A stretch of DNA of 64,000 nucleotides, from contig NC_089738.1 of the NCBI RefSeq assembly GCF_035083965.1, positions 5,355,398-5,419,397 on the forward strand. Direction: 5' to 3'. A program made the translations under genes and the position numbers. This document shows positions 23,001 to 33,642 of the stretch, piece by piece (the stretch's first letter is position 1; each line of letters opens with the position of its first letter). This DNA is from Branchiostoma lanceolatum (Eukaryota > Chordata > Leptocardii > Amphioxiformes > Branchiostomatidae). The notes under the pieces were generated by a model that had not been told where the DNA came from, made no database searches, and was given only the letters and a program-made list of their open reading frames with translations.

Positions 23001-26000
23001 GTCCCCTAACTCGTAAACACTTCTCGTCTCGACCAGTCTCGATTTGCATAAAATGCCCAGACGAATTGTGTTTATGTCTCAGAGGCCTTAACCTTTGACA
23101 TGTTACCCACAATTCATGCTGCACATGCGCACTAGGAAGTGTGAATGATTTTTTGATATAGAGGTACCAATAAGAAGGCTTTTCTCACCACACTGTACAT
23201 GAACTTGGTGATGGGTGCTGTGTAGTAGAACTCGATCTTGTCCAATATCGTCGGCCCATCTTCGTGCTCGTGTGTTGGATCTTCGTCCCCGACGTACTCA
23301 ATGATGAACAACAACGGTGGGAAAATCATAGCAGCCATGATCTGAAACGACACAAGAAAGTATGACAGAAATCATTTATCATGTGTATCTATAGTTACAT
23401 ATGATCAAAAGCTAAGAAGAGAAGGGGACATTGATATTGATATCCAATCTTGTAAAGGAAAATATCAGGGAAGATATAAAATCATTTCTTACAGGATGAT
23501 TAACCATAATCAGTCAAATGATAGATAAATGCTGTGACGGACGTTTCGAAAGACATAAAGATATTCAATGAGATGTCAGCGTATCGATATCACTGTGTAC
23601 AGGTTTGCAAATATTATATTCAGTATCATTGTTGAGATCTTGAGGAGTGCACAATTATAGTACTGCGGGTTTTTTTGGGAGGGGGGGGCGTGATTTTCAG
23701 CGAAGCTTTGACAGAACCGACTGTCGACAAGTATCTGCGACAGCGTTTTCCATCACAAGACAACTGAATTTTGTACGACACATAGTATACTAGGTACGTT
23801 AGAAATGGTTTTACTACAAACAATCATGACAACCATCGGACGCACACATTCATGCGGCCGAAATTATTTTCCGCGGATGTCCGATTCCATTTACTGACGT
23901 AAGTTTTTGTAGTAAAACCATTTCTAATGTTAGTAGTCTATCTACTAGGTAAATAACGTTCAAATGTAGCGAAACAACTTATACCATGTAGCGAAAGAAC
24001 TTGTACCATGTAGCGAAATAACTTTGTGCCATGTAGCGAAACAACTTGTCATGTAGCGAAAAGTATTGTAGCGAGCTGACAATGTAGCGAAACAACCTGT
24101 AACCGTACCCTCACCTTCCATTTCGGCGTGTGGCTCGTCATCCTGCCCATCCAGATGTTATCTAGAGTAAACTGACAGGCGGCGTGACTCATGATCTCCA
24201 TGTCCTCGGCCATGTCCACGGCGTCCAGCGGCGCGATGTCGCCCCACTTCCCCCGCTGCTTCACCAGGATGTCCGACGTACCCTTCTTGTCCAGTCGGTA
24301 GCACTCTTTGATCACGAACAATGACAGCTGCTGGTACTCCCTGTACAGAAAATAGTGGATGAAATACCCTTGACAGGAAAGGAGGTCTACCCGTAGAACT
24401 TTTAGGCACTTGGGAAGTTGGGATAATGCACTCCCCTAGCCTCCTCCCGGACGATCATGATTAGCTCCTAGTACTAGAGCAACAGGAGCTGATTGGCCTA
24501 TTAGCATACAACTTTGTCTTGATTTAATCTTCTATTGAACCAGCCATCCAACCAAATTGTCTTCACCTTATCAACATTTCAATTCAGAGTTTTGGTGTAA
24601 AACCTGGTTCTCCTGTTTGCTTTTGACGAAAGATAGCGGATTCTGTCTGAAAAGTCTGACTGTTTCAAAATGCTATCCAGTTGTTTGAGTAAGTTTTCGG
24701 TGTATCTTATTACCTGGATGGCTAGCATTCATCAACGACTGAATGAAATACCTTTCTGGTACATTAATGCCTCTAATGCATATAAAAAACATGTATACAG
24801 AGAAGTGCAAACAACAATACACTACTGAAACAAACATAGTACACTAAAGTGTTAGGCTAGGCTGGCAGAGTACAGTCCACGTCTCGCTTCTTCGTACCGT
24901 GACGGTGCGTGTGGATGTGGGAACAGATGGCATCTCTTATACAAGGGTTTGTCTTTATTCATCAAAAATATAGATTTATCTGTTGCAAATATCTATCCGA
25001 AGTGTGGAAAATTCTAGTAATGATAATGTATCACACTCGGTATCTGATCATGGTAGCGACGCTTTGTATTACGCTGTCAGCATAGCGGGATTAGGAAAAA
25101 CATCAATAGATAAACTCAATACATTTTTTTGAAAAAAATTACTACAGAGTATAATGGGGACATGAGCAATGCTTACATTGAGCGTTTGAAGAGATCCTCC
25201 CTTAGATCAGCATGGTAGATATCGTCCGGGAGGTGTTTGGCCGTGAATGTGAACATCATACACGCAATCAGACCTGAAACTGTGTGAACAGATCAGCACA
25301 TGTAAATACATGATGACAGCAAAATGCACTGCATATATCATCCACACTACTACAATGACTTGATGTACAGAATGCGTTAGTTATACAGAATGTTTCTCAA
25401 ACAAAACCATCAGAATAGCTAACTCAATGATTATACAGTAAATTGTTAAACCTTACATCCTGTTGAACTTGCTTAAAGCCTTGGTTACATATAATCGAGC
25501 ATAACCACTAGCCAATCAAGATTGGCGGCATGTTGGAAGCAGTCTGACCAGTTTTAGATCAAGAGTCAAATTTGTCTCCCAGATACAGCCTGACCACTAC
25601 CGACTTACTCCCAACCACCAGCCAATCAGCAGCCAACCCATTCTAGACCTCACGTCCACAACAGTTTTGAACATTTCAAAACATTCGGCTGGCGCAGCCG
25701 AACCCCAGCCAACCACGCCAAACACAGGCCAACCGCAGCCGACCTAGCTCCCGAATCACTCCCAACCATGGTTGGGGGAAGGTTGGGAGGCCATGTTCGG
25801 CTATGTGTAACCGGGGCTTAATGTAGTTCTTAGAATAGCCATGTGTTCTACTTGTCAACAGTGTTAACATCTGTACGGTATACCCTTGCTATGCATTGCA
25901 TGTTTCATGTTGCAATTAGCCCTCGAGAACTTGCAAATGAATTTATTATCATTATCTAAATGTATGACGATTCTCACCTATTTGGTCGGAGTCTGTGTTC

Positions 26001-29000
26001 CAGAAGAGCTTGGTGAGTTTAGTTCTCCCGGCAATGGCGGCCCAGATGAACAGGTCGTGCAGGTCCAGTGGTCTATCAGCCTTCTTGTCATCACTTGCAA
26101 AATTATCAATATTAACATTACTGAATATTGTATTTAACTATGACATGTTAAAAATATGGTATTTTAATAACAATTCTGCTTCCAAAAAAAGAAGTCAATT
26201 CCAAAAAAGTGTAGATGTATTTCGTATACGCGTAGCAGTTCTTAGAATAGTCACCATTGTAAACTTGCAAGTTATCTATATACTTTTTTCAATGTATTGT
26301 GTCATGTGGCAATTAGCCCTCTGGCAAGAACATGCAAATGCAACTCGGTAATAATATGTACACGTAACTGTAACTCTGCGAAAAATAAATAGATTTCTTT
26401 ATAATGAGTTAACAAATCTATATCCCCTTTATGGTGCTTCGACAATTGTGTACTTTGTTTTGTTTGTTTTTGTATTGAAGACGGATAAGAAAGTCAATGA
26501 TACACAAATAGTTGTAACGTTATTTTACTTACTACAAGTTGGGTATTTCGTAGTCATCTATAAGATCATGTGACATGATTTCTCCCAGGATGTGAAGAAA
26601 ACTGTGCCCCTCGTATTTCCCCTGTTCTATGAACTTGTTGACCATGTTGGTGTAGACCATACTCTCCTCTTGTTCTGCCGTCGCATCTGCTAATGCCTGA
26701 AACGGACAAAAAGTTCCCCGTCACTGTTCACATCTTTGTGCCATACTTATTAGTGCACAGGATTTGCCAATGCAAGTCTCGGTTTCCTCTTTACAACAGA
26801 AATGTGTTATTATAAACCATTTCCCTTCGTTTCGTTTCAAAGCATCCTCATTTGAGTTGAAATTAAAAGTTAGTTAAATTCCCTCAACACCATAAGGTGT
26901 ATAGGGTGGTGCCCATCTCCGTTTCATAGCCCTGGGCCACACTGTGGTGCAATCACTGCAGCAGGGGGCCAGTCCGCTGGCAGAGGAGTGTGTTTAACTT
27001 CCATACAGTTTCAGAAGTATGTACCATTTTTATAAAGTTTTTGGTATGACTCAATACGCCTCTTTTCCAGAGGTGTCCTACCCGGGAGTTGAACTCGGGC
27101 CTTCTGGTTCCAAGTAATCAGAACCAGATGTGATAAGTAACAGAATCGCAGACCACTACACCACAGGGACGCTTGATGCTTTTTCAAGTAGCCAGTGGTA
27201 GTGGAATGTGGCGACACTACGGCTCGCGTTTTGGGCCAAGCACACCGGGTCGCCCCTACTCTTCTCGATACGTGTGTTGGGTTCTTTTACGTGCAGAGGT
27301 TTGACGCTTGAGGCTAATGCCTCAAGCTCCCTCATACACGGGGCCGCCGGCTTTACGTCACCATCCGAAATGACGAATGCAATCCCTTACAACATGTCTG
27401 AGCTGAGTCGACCCCTAGGATTGAACTCGGGCCACGGAATTTGATCCAGATGGCGAAGCAGCGGGGTTGCGTTACCGATTGGGCCACGAGGACATGTCTT
27501 AGCTGGGAATATTCTGATATTGCAGGCAACTCACCTGAAATTCAAGCTATCTACCTTCTTTTATTCACGGACATGATGTGATATTTCAGTCCATCTTGCT
27601 AATCATTAAATAACTCGATTTTTCAAAACAAGAGTTGTACTCATTTCACATTACTGTAATTGCAGAAATATTTGCGGTGGTTTTATGTTAGCGGTTTTCG
27701 CGGCGACCGTTTTACCGCGAATTCAAAGCTACCGCAAACATTTTTATCCAATACTGTAGCAATATGTTACTATAGCGCTGCCGCGAACTTAAAACCACCG
27801 CGAAATAAAAACCACGGGAACTTAAATGCATTTACAGTACTCGATTTTTGAAAACAAGTGCTGTACCCATTCCACATTACAACATGCTGTTAGATATATA
27901 ACGTTAAGTCCCTCTATTATGATTTCACCAATATCCCCTGTCCATATTACCTGTTCTCCACTGAGTTCATACCTGTTTGTAGAGTTTTTCTAACGTCTCC
28001 CGGTTGAGGTATTTCGACAACTCCAGTCCACCGTCCAACTCCTTCTGAACGGCGTCGGCGTCGTCTGCTAGTAAGGCTTTGTCCATGGCGGCACTGGTAG
28101 AGGGCTATGATAAACAAACAAAAAACTATTAGTAAATGTATTTGTCTTCAGATATAATATTCAATTACAAGGCGCTCAAAAAACCACCGTGTCGCCCCTA
28201 TTTTGTTCCTAAAGCGGGTATCGCAATGGACCGCGGCCTATTGGCGACTGTTTGCGAATGTCCTTCGCCAACCTGTCTCGCAAAATTGCCGATTTGCCGC
28301 CAACTAGACGCTAATTTGCCGCCAACGTGTCGCCCGAGATGGAATTTTTTGAAATTAAATAAACACACGCAAAATTGCTGCAATAATTTTTCGCCAACGG
28401 GTCGCAGTTCAGTGAGATACCTGCATGAGTGACACAAATGTTTTACTTACATATCATTATGAGCGCTTTCTATTACATTTTTCTATACAACGTTATACAT
28501 AGCCCTTGTTTATAGAACCATATCTACAGCTCTGGGTTGACGCCCTCTGGCACCAATCACGTGCTATGCTCACATGCTGAACAGGGCTTCTGTGACCTTA
28601 AAGGTAGCAAAACCGGTTCTTTCACGGGGTCACCAGGTGAAGGGGGCGTTTTCTAAACCATTTTTATCGACTGCCATTTTGAACGACTACATTAGAAATG
28701 GGGGGGGGGAGGGGTACTGCTACTGGCGGGGCCCAAAATAGCCAGGCATCATTGGGACCTCTGTAAATATTGATAACTACCAACATGTCAAAAGACAATC
28801 ACATGCATCAAATGGTAGCCTCTACCAGGCTCCGCGGATGGCTGGAAAAATAGTAGAAGCTGGCCAAATAGAGTGAATAGTATGCTAAGGGAGTCTGCTA
28901 CGGAGAGAGGGTCAAATCTGCCATTCAGAGCGGCAAACTGTACCCATATAGCAGACTAACTCCTCTTGCAGGTTTTTCTGTCTATTTGGCCAATTTCTAC

Positions 29001-31050
29001 TCTTTCCAGCCGCCTCTGGAGCCTGGTAGAGGCTATATAACTAGTCGACATGTGAAAAGACAAACAAATGCAACAAAGTGATCTTGAGTTATAGCTGCGA
29101 GCACACAAACCCAGACGATTACAACGTACCCCCGTTGGTGGTTAAACTCCCCGGAGGTAAAAACGCTAAGACTCCTGTTCGTAAACATGATTCATAAACA
29201 CAGTTACAGTAATATTGTGTACAGGTATTTTATGTTAACATGCTCCCCTTCATCTACATCTACATCTACATTGTTAGTACTCCCATATAGCCTCACCAGG
29301 GGCAAAATAGGGGGAGTTGAGGTCCCGGGCTAAGGCCTCCAGCCTGGCACGGAACGACTCAACGGTGGGAGCACGACAGTCACAACCGTGCCAGGCAGGT
29401 TATTCCACTGGGGAATAGTACGGGGAAGTAGGAGTGTTTGTATGTGTCGGTTCTTCCGTAGATAGTTTGAAACTTGATGATTCTGGAAGTCTAAACATGC
29501 CCCACCTCAGAATGTATTACCCGTAGTCTGTTCATTCTGATTCAAAACAGACTAGCGGAACCTTAGCTAAATGAGCCGACCCTGAATGCTTGAAACTACC
29601 ACCAACACGGAAGTACCACTGTAGCATTCCTAAAACGCAAATCTTACAGACAATAGCCATTAGAATAGGGTTTTACTGAGTGCTAGAGTGACCACGATGT
29701 CTCGCCTAAACGTACAACATAACGATAGAACTGTTAGTTATTATAACGAAAAACTGGAACAGAATTTGGGATTTTTGCAAGCTCTAGCTTTCATGGAATA
29801 CACAGGGTTGCAAGGCTCTTTCACCGGATCTTGCTATAAGACGTTTTACGTGTTTTAGACTGCTCCATTAGTCTAATCTAATCCGGCCACTAAAGACACG
29901 TCTCAAGAAAGGTGTGTAAGCCTTGAAAATCAAAGTATCCTCGAAAAAGATGATCTATTTAGACCGAGAGCGATCACTGGCAGTCATAATATTTCACTTA
30001 CCGGAGCGCCACGCAGCAAGTTGTCTCAGTTGTCAATGACCTTTCAACTTTGACACTCTTACGCATAACTTGATAACAACTATAGTATACACATGGGACT
30101 GTTAGACTTTAGGAGCTACACGCTACTGATTCTTTCGTATGAAGCGTGTCTAGTTGAGCATCTTTGAATCATGTCGTGAAAGAATGCGTCTATTATCTAT
30201 CTGCAATGTTTGCATTTGTATTAGATTGAGAAATAACGCCCCAAAAGATTTACGATTCTTGCATTCATATACCAGGGCCCTACTTTATAAAGGAAAATCT
30301 TTCTAAAAAAAATGATGCCACTCGCATTTATATGAAACTTGCTTTGATGCAACTATAATTTTAGATTATGATAACGGGCTCTGATATTGTTGAATTTGAA
30401 AGTCTTATTTGTTATATCTAAGCATTAACTTTATGGATCTTGCAAGTTGTTCTTTATCACAACTCAACATTAATTCATCTATCAACGATTGTATGATTTT
30501 ATGTTTTTTTTACCTTCGTGAGAAGGTTATGTTTTCGGGTTTGCTTCGGTGGAATGGCTGTGGATGCATGTGCGTTTGATGCATAACTCAAGAACCTGTA
30601 TGATATGGATCGTCATGATATTCGTAGATGGGTAGGTGTGGGGAACACCGAGGTCAAGTTTGAGAATGGGTCTCCTGGCGGTTACCTACAATACTGCAGT
30701 GGACATTATGTGTGGTTGTATGCGGACAGCATAAGTCGAGAAGCTGAAAATGGTTCCTCATGATATTTAGTAGGTGGGTAGGGTCAGGTAAATTCGATAA
30801 TGGGCTTCGAATTCTTATCGGCTTCCTATGGCACTGCAGCGGAACTTGACAGTTTTGGGTCTGATACTCTGGAAGTGCCAGTTAACGTTTGTAGTGGATT
30901 TCTTTATTCACAATCACAATATGAAACGATTCAGAAGCTAATTTACGCTGTACTTACATCAGCCACAGTGGGCTCCATAGGCACTACGGCGGTGTCGTCT
31001 TTAGCTGGCTCTGTGGGTGGAGGCTGTTTGGCTTTTTCAGTGTCCGCCAT
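17084..31050 (-). CDS. TRPM-family cation channel, short form, complete, 14 exons
   Basis: Exons in gene order: 31050-30958, 28104-27973, 26696-26533, 26093-25978, 25273-25177, 24340-24115, 23341-23189, 22413-22270, 21131-20883, 20571-20385, 19609-19525, 19049-18868, 17786-17666, 17195-17084. All phases agree (686 aa). TRPM channels conduct cations as tetramers. Seen: ankyrin-like pre-S1 region (LLADDADAVQKELDGGLEL; DLHDLFIWAAIAGRTKL), S1 (VLLIFIFSYMVLFEL), S2 with EEIRQ, S3 with WNVLD, S4 followed by MGPKIVMIWKM, S5 (VMFFLCILAVFVVAYGV), a pore loop with PYWQMHGE, S6 (YMLLVNVMLLNLLIALFT), a TRP helix (HQYWSYYRYDVIQEYHDRP) and a C-terminal coiled coil ending LLEELNKK. No kinase or NUDT9H domain. 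The ATG follows AAG (good context), with an in-frame TAG 11 codons upstream. The SLOG/MHR1-2 region of normal TRPMs is absent, so it is roughly half length. The subfamily cannot be assigned by eye. Confidence 0.93.
17992..18196. mobile_element. MITE, family D (GGTCACATTTCC ends)
   Basis: Inverted arms GGTCACATTTCCAAACCGGG and CCCCGGCTTGGAAATGTGACC, continuing inward through GCCCGACCG / CGGTCGGGC. 205 bp. It lies in a TRPM intron; a second copy is at 19761-19964. Confidence 0.8.
18659..18816. repeat. Inverted dimer of CTGACGAA...GAAACGTC units
   Basis: A 158-bp palindrome: ACTCAAACCACTGG at the left and CCAGTTGCTTGAGT at the right, with arms carrying GTAGCATTCACC and GGATGCTACTTGAAACGTC. The plus strand holds CTGACGAA, stem AGTAG/CTACT, then GAAACGTC at 18742-18777. 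It is the best-preserved member of this family together with 21402-21560, and lies in a TRPM intron next to exon 12. Confidence 0.65.
19300..19503. mobile_element. MITE, family B
   Basis: Ends TAACCGCCGTTGCAGACTCC and GGAGTCTACAACGGAGGCT. Flanks atagaagtc / ataaaagtc match at 8 of 9 positions. It sits immediately beside TRPM exon 11, whose donor is at 19524, so its right end lies inside the intron only about 20 bp from the exon. Confidence 0.75.
19761..19964. mobile_element. MITE, family D
   Basis: Inverted arms ATGCTTAGGTCACATTTCC and GGAAATGTGACCTAAGCAT, then CCGGGGCCCGGCC on the left and GGGCCCCGG on the right. It lies in the TRPM intron between exons 10 and 11. Confidence 0.8.
20102..20370. 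repeat. (TGAG)n/(TGAA)n microsatellite
   Basis: Imperfect tetranucleotide array, read as ACTC/TTCA on the gene strand, starting within 20 bp of the donor of TRPM exon 10 (20385). Open frames here are low-complexity artefacts. Confidence 0.85.
21402..21560. repeat. Inverted dimer of CTGACGAA...GAAAC units, second copy
   Basis: Palindrome with ends ATTCAAGCAACTGGATATGA and TCATATCCAGTTGCTTGAGT-like arms. The minus strand reads CTGACGAAAAGTAGTGGATG then CTACTTGAAAC. It is followed by ATTACCTGGATGTCT, as in the other copies. Lies in a TRPM intron. Confidence 0.6.
21612..21900 (-). mobile_element. Decayed LINE 3' end
   Basis: Shares GGTTAGGTACAGGTC, CTTCTCGTTGCTTCTT and CAAAGGTTTGTCT blocks with 13318-13800 and 24750-25010 in the same orientation. 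No open frame of note. Located in a TRPM intron. Confidence 0.4.
22940..23145. mobile_element. MITE with ~58-bp terminal inverted repeats
   Basis: Left arm TTCACACTTCC...GCATGTGCAGTGACAGG...CCCACAATTCC-type sequence is mirrored on the right by CCTTTGACATGTTACCCAC and GCACTAGGAAGTGTGAA. 206 bp, in the TRPM intron between exons 7 and 8. A related one-arm fragment lies near 35715-35760. Confidence 0.75.
23796..23930. mobile_element. Short MITE (TTAGAAATGGTTTTAC ends)
   Basis: Inverted ends TTAGAAATGGTTTTACTACA / TGTAGTAAAACCATTTCTAA, 135 bp, with an inner ACATTCATGCGGCCG region. It lies in a TRPM intron. Confidence 0.75.
23963..24100. repeat. Minisatellite, ~25-bp unit
   Basis: About six diverged copies of CATGTAGCGAAACAACTTGT. 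It begins about 15 bp beyond the donor of TRPM exon 6 (24115) on the gene strand. Confidence 0.8.
24600..24725. repeat. Fragment of the CTGANGAA/GAAACGT family
   Basis: Keeps TTTTGACGAAAGATAGCGGA, TCTGACTGTTTCAAAATGCTA, CCAGTTGTTTGAGTAA and ATTACCTGGATGGCTAGC in the same order as the right arm of 21402-21560. Located in a TRPM intron. Confidence 0.45.
24750..25010 (-). mobile_element. Decayed LINE 3' end
   Basis: Shares CTCGCTTCTTCGTAC, GAACAGATGGCATCTCTTAT and ACAAGGGTTTGTCTTTATTC-like blocks with 13318-13800. No reverse-transcriptase frame. Located in a TRPM intron. Confidence 0.4.
25475..25820. mobile_element. Element of the AACCATGGTTGGG family
   Basis: Inverted ends AAGCCTTGGTTACATATAA / ATGTGTAACCGGGGCTT, with internal AGCCAACC and AACCATGGTTGGG motifs. 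It matches 4322-4560 in reverse complement. Non-coding, in a TRPM intron. Confidence 0.6.
25890..25942 (+). repeat. GCAATTAGCCCT repeat
   Basis: TGTTGCAATTAGCCCTCGAG followed by AACTTGCAAATGAA. The same block is at 26270-26345 (same strand) and 21205-21250 (inverted). All three lie in TRPM introns. Confidence 0.5.
26872..27172 (-). mobile_element. tRNA-derived SINE, family 1 (minus strand)
   Basis: On the minus strand it begins GTCCCTGTGGTGTAGTGGTC (A-box-like) and has GAGTTCAACTCCC (B-box-like), followed by a body with GGCCCCCTGCTGCAGTG and AAACGGAGATGGGC. The body matches the plus-strand copy at 50168-50463. Located in a TRPM intron. Confidence 0.75.
27175..27495 (-). mobile_element. tRNA-derived SINE, family 2 (minus strand)
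   Basis: Minus strand starts CCTCGTGGCCCAATCGGTAA (A box) and has CGAGTTCAATCCTAGG (B box). The body CATGTTGTAAGGGATTGC and CCCGGTGTGCTTGG matches 46165-46545. Its 3' end abuts the SINE at 26872-27172 directly in the same orientation. Confidence 0.8.
27652..27839. mobile_element. MITE, family E, between duplicated flanks
   Basis: Ends TACTGTAATTGCAGAAATA / TGCATTTACAGTA, with inner GGTTTTCGCGGCGACCG. Flanked by two 45-bp copies of CTCGATTTTTCAAAACAAG-type sequence, so the flank or the whole block was duplicated. Located in a TRPM intron. Confidence 0.75.
28816..29035. mobile_element. MITE, family A
   Basis: Ends TAGCCTCTACCAGGCTCCGC / GGAGCCTGGTAGAGGCTA, with inner AATAGTAGAAGCTGGCC and GGCCAATTTCTACT. 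Located in TRPM intron 1. Confidence 0.8.
29245..29490 (-). mobile_element. LINE 3' fragment with (TAGATG)n tail (minus strand)
   Basis: The minus strand encodes a remnant resembling the C-terminal LINE motif (LLLPRTIPQWNNLPGTV) before an untranslated end, and then GATGTAGATGTAGATGTAG (29254-29273), a microsatellite tail. 5'-truncated and dead. Located in TRPM intron 1. Confidence 0.6.
30510..30870 (-). repeat. Inverted units of the GCAGTACC satellite-like repeat
   Basis: Two to three units with ATAACTCAAGAACCT, ATGATATTNGTAGRTGGGTAG and CCTCCTGGCGG-type blocks, the reverse complement of those at 10745-11375. It ends just before TRPM exon 1 (30958). Confidence 0.5.
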
Positions 31051-31221
31051 CTTGATCAAGATTCCTAAGTCTAACTCTGTCTGACTCTACAGACATAATA
31101 CTCAACCAAGATGTTCCTTATAGACACATTCCCAGTCTGTAACAAAATTGCGAGATATGCACATCATAGTCACATGGTACATTAAATCATTGATTTTCGA
31201 AAAGACTGATGTAAGAACAAC

Positions 31222-31330
31222 AATCTTTATTGACACTACACAAGTACAGACTGCCAGCGTTTTTTGTAAGGTCTTCTACAACTATACATACAAACAAACA
31301 ATGGGATTCAAATGAATTTACCTACATTCA
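31222..31330 (-). repeat. 3'-end repeat CAATAAAGATTGT
   Basis: Minus strand ends GTCAATAAAGATTGTTGTT; the body matches 58534-58650 (ACAATGGGAT and GTCTT.TACAACT blocks). It looks like the 3' terminus of a non-LTR element carrying its own poly(A) signal. It lies upstream of the TRPM start. Confidence 0.5.
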
Positions 31331-32238
31331 ATTATCTGCAGCTGAATACATCAACATTATCTTGATGTATCATTTATACTACTAGTTCTGTGGTACTACA
31401 ATGTCTAAAACGTATTTTATATATTCACCAATTTGTATACAGTTAGGGTCTTCTCTAGGACCTTCTAGAATATGATTAAATGTATCTATCATAATACATG
31501 TGCACATGTTTTTATGTGTAAATTTTGATAATGTCAACTTAGTCTGATGGTAACGACAAAAATTGAAAATTTTCTGGTGGTGAAATTTGCATGACTTGCA
31601 ACTACATCAAGTATACAGTAAATTTGAGTGTTTATTAAATTATATAACCAAAATACGAGGGTGGGTCGGAAAATAATGTCATAAGTATCGTAGAAATTTC
31701 GTACGAATGAGTTTATATTTGACACAGATGTAAAGGAACATATCTTCTTGAGATTGAAATATCTCAATTAGTCACTCAGATTCTTAAGAGCGACTGAGTG
31801 CAAGAAAAAGACGATGACAACATTGGTAATTTTGCATATCCACCCCTGATCCCATAACAAATTTACCTTACCAGAAAGTCTAAGCCTGAAATGCAATGCT
31901 AATTTCGATTATTCGATGTCACTACCTGTTTCTACATTTGTCACAAGGTCTTTCTATGAAAAGGGGCAAATTAAAGAAATATGATACCATAAGTACACAA
32001 TATGGCCTTCTATATGTCCCCTCAACTGGAATGCGAACGACCTGACATTTGCCCTCAAGCGTAACGTGATTGTTGATCTACTAAAAAATACTCTCATACT
32101 TTCACTTGGCATGCTTTTCAACTGTGTTCTTATCAACACGAAAACTATATTGTAGAACCCACTTATCAGTGATCAAATCCTAAGATAGATTGTAAAAACA
32201 AACTTGTACAGATAATTAGCTACAAGCACAGACGGAGG
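31331..32238. other. Intergenic, no feature seen
   Basis: AT-rich sequence upstream of the TRPM gene on its strand. I saw no coding exon or clear repeat. Any TRPM promoter would lie here or further up, but nothing diagnostic is visible. Confidence 0.4.
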
Positions 32239-32460
32239 TAGCCTGGTCCCAGTCTCTAGGGGTCGGCTTAGGGGTGTTTTACCGGGCCCAGTCTGCTTTA
32301 TTTAGCCGTTTCTGTTAGCCTTTCTACTTTCTGCTGCCAGAGAGAGTTCCGCCGCCACCCTAATTTAATCCAAGGCCGTAAACACACCCCGGGCGGGCGG
32401 GGATCACTCACAACGCCGTAGAGATATCGGGGAGCCCGCGATGGTATGGTTTCCAGGCTA
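32239..32460. mobile_element. MITE with TAGCCTGG ends and 9-bp TSD
   Basis: Inverted ends TAGCCTGG / CCAGGCTA, 222 bp, GC-rich. Flanks agacggagg / agagggagg match at 8 of 9 positions. The right-end block ATGGTATGGTTTCCAGGCTA is also found inverted at 7784-7885. Confidence 0.7.
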
Positions 32461-32810
32461 AGAGGGAGGGTACATTTTTACTCCAATTTTAACTGTGTTG
32501 TATCCACTAACGTATATATGTCGCAGCCACTATAGGATAAACTTTATACAATGATCTTCCCGAAAATTGCAACGCCTCAAACGACGTTGTGACATGGAAT
32601 CCCCAAACTGTTGGTCTCATACAAAGAAAGATCTTGGCAAAGTATCAAGTCACGTGCTATGATTTTCCGTGCCTCTGCTCAAAACGCTTTGTTTACTGAT
32701 AGACCAGTTTGTCTACTAGACTACTACCAACTCATAGTTTTTTCTAAACACAAACAAACAAAGAAACAAAGAAACAAACAGGTGAAGTTACAAAACAGTA
32801 GTCAACTCAC

Positions 32811-32827
32811 CTTTCTTCGACCGCCAT
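32811..32827 (-). other. Possible upstream exon with strong donor, minus strand
   Basis: The minus strand reads ATGGCGGTCGAAGAAAG followed by GTGAGTTG, a near-perfect donor. It does not splice in frame to TRPM exon 1, which has its own start and upstream stop. If real, it would be a 5' untranslated exon of TRPM or part of another transcript. Weak evidence. Confidence 0.2.
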
Positions 32828-33396
32828 GCATGCACGCCCACTTTCACCCGGTATTTACCACTTGGAGTAAAACTAGCAGACCTTTTGACATATGCCCATT
32901 CAACCCTTTTTAACGAGTTTTTTCAAGGTTGCTTATGGATCACCTGGTGATATTTTCTTGAATTTCTGCTCATAAATCCCCGAAAGACTGCATTCGTTGG
33001 GATCATTGGAACTAACAGTCGATGAGTAAAAGATTTGAAGTGTTGAAACCGTTCGAAAAGCAACGAAAATGATATTTTAAAACATGCATTCAGACTAATC
33101 GGCTGACAGTTTGTGCAGAATATGCCCTCAAGGCGTGATTGATTGATCCTTGTTGCTCCACCCATATTTTAGTTGGGGCTTTTTGGACTTTTGCTGCCAA
33201 ACCAGTTTTTCAGACTACACGACATACTGTCAAACACATGAAAGCCTGGGTGCTTTCTAAGTTTATCGTAGCATTTGTTCGATACCATTATCATAGTTGT
33301 TAATACTGCAGTAATAAAGGAGAATATATATCTGAATGTTTCTATAACCTTAGAGAAGCATAATAGAAGCATATGTGTTGCAGATTACATCAAAGT

Positions 33397-33613
33397 TAGC
33401 CTCTACCAGGCTCCGCGGGATGGCTGGAATAATAGTAGAAATTGGCTTGATAGAGTGAATAGTGTGCCAAGGGAGTTAGCTACGGAGAGAGGGTCCAATA
33501 TGCCGTCCATCGAAATTGAACCTTACTGTATAGCGGACCTACCCTGTTTAGCGAAGTGCCGCGGCTGATTTCAACTATTTTCCCAACGATAGGACGGAGC
33601 CTGGTAGAGGCTA
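33397..33613. mobile_element. MITE, family A, perfect 9-bp TSD
   Basis: Ends TAGCCTCTACCAGGCTCCGC / GGAGCCTGGTAGAGGCTA. Both flanks read catcaaagt (9 of 9). This ties family A to the same 9-bp target rule as families B and C. Confidence 0.88.
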
Positions 33614-33642
33614 CATCAAAGTCGCTAGAGGTAGTGTTTGAA

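Noticed and set aside
22536-23016. Short plus-strand frames between TRPM exons 7 and 8
   Set aside because: No splice support, and part lies in the MITE at 22940-23145.
27208-27444. Plus-strand frame of 78 aa
   Set aside because: Lies across an inverted SINE; the B box and tRNA-like head explain the sequence.
32811-33170. A first coding exon of TRPM at 32827
   Set aside because: It does not join in frame to exon 1, which has its own ATG and an upstream in-frame stop; kept only as a weak untranslated-exon candidate.
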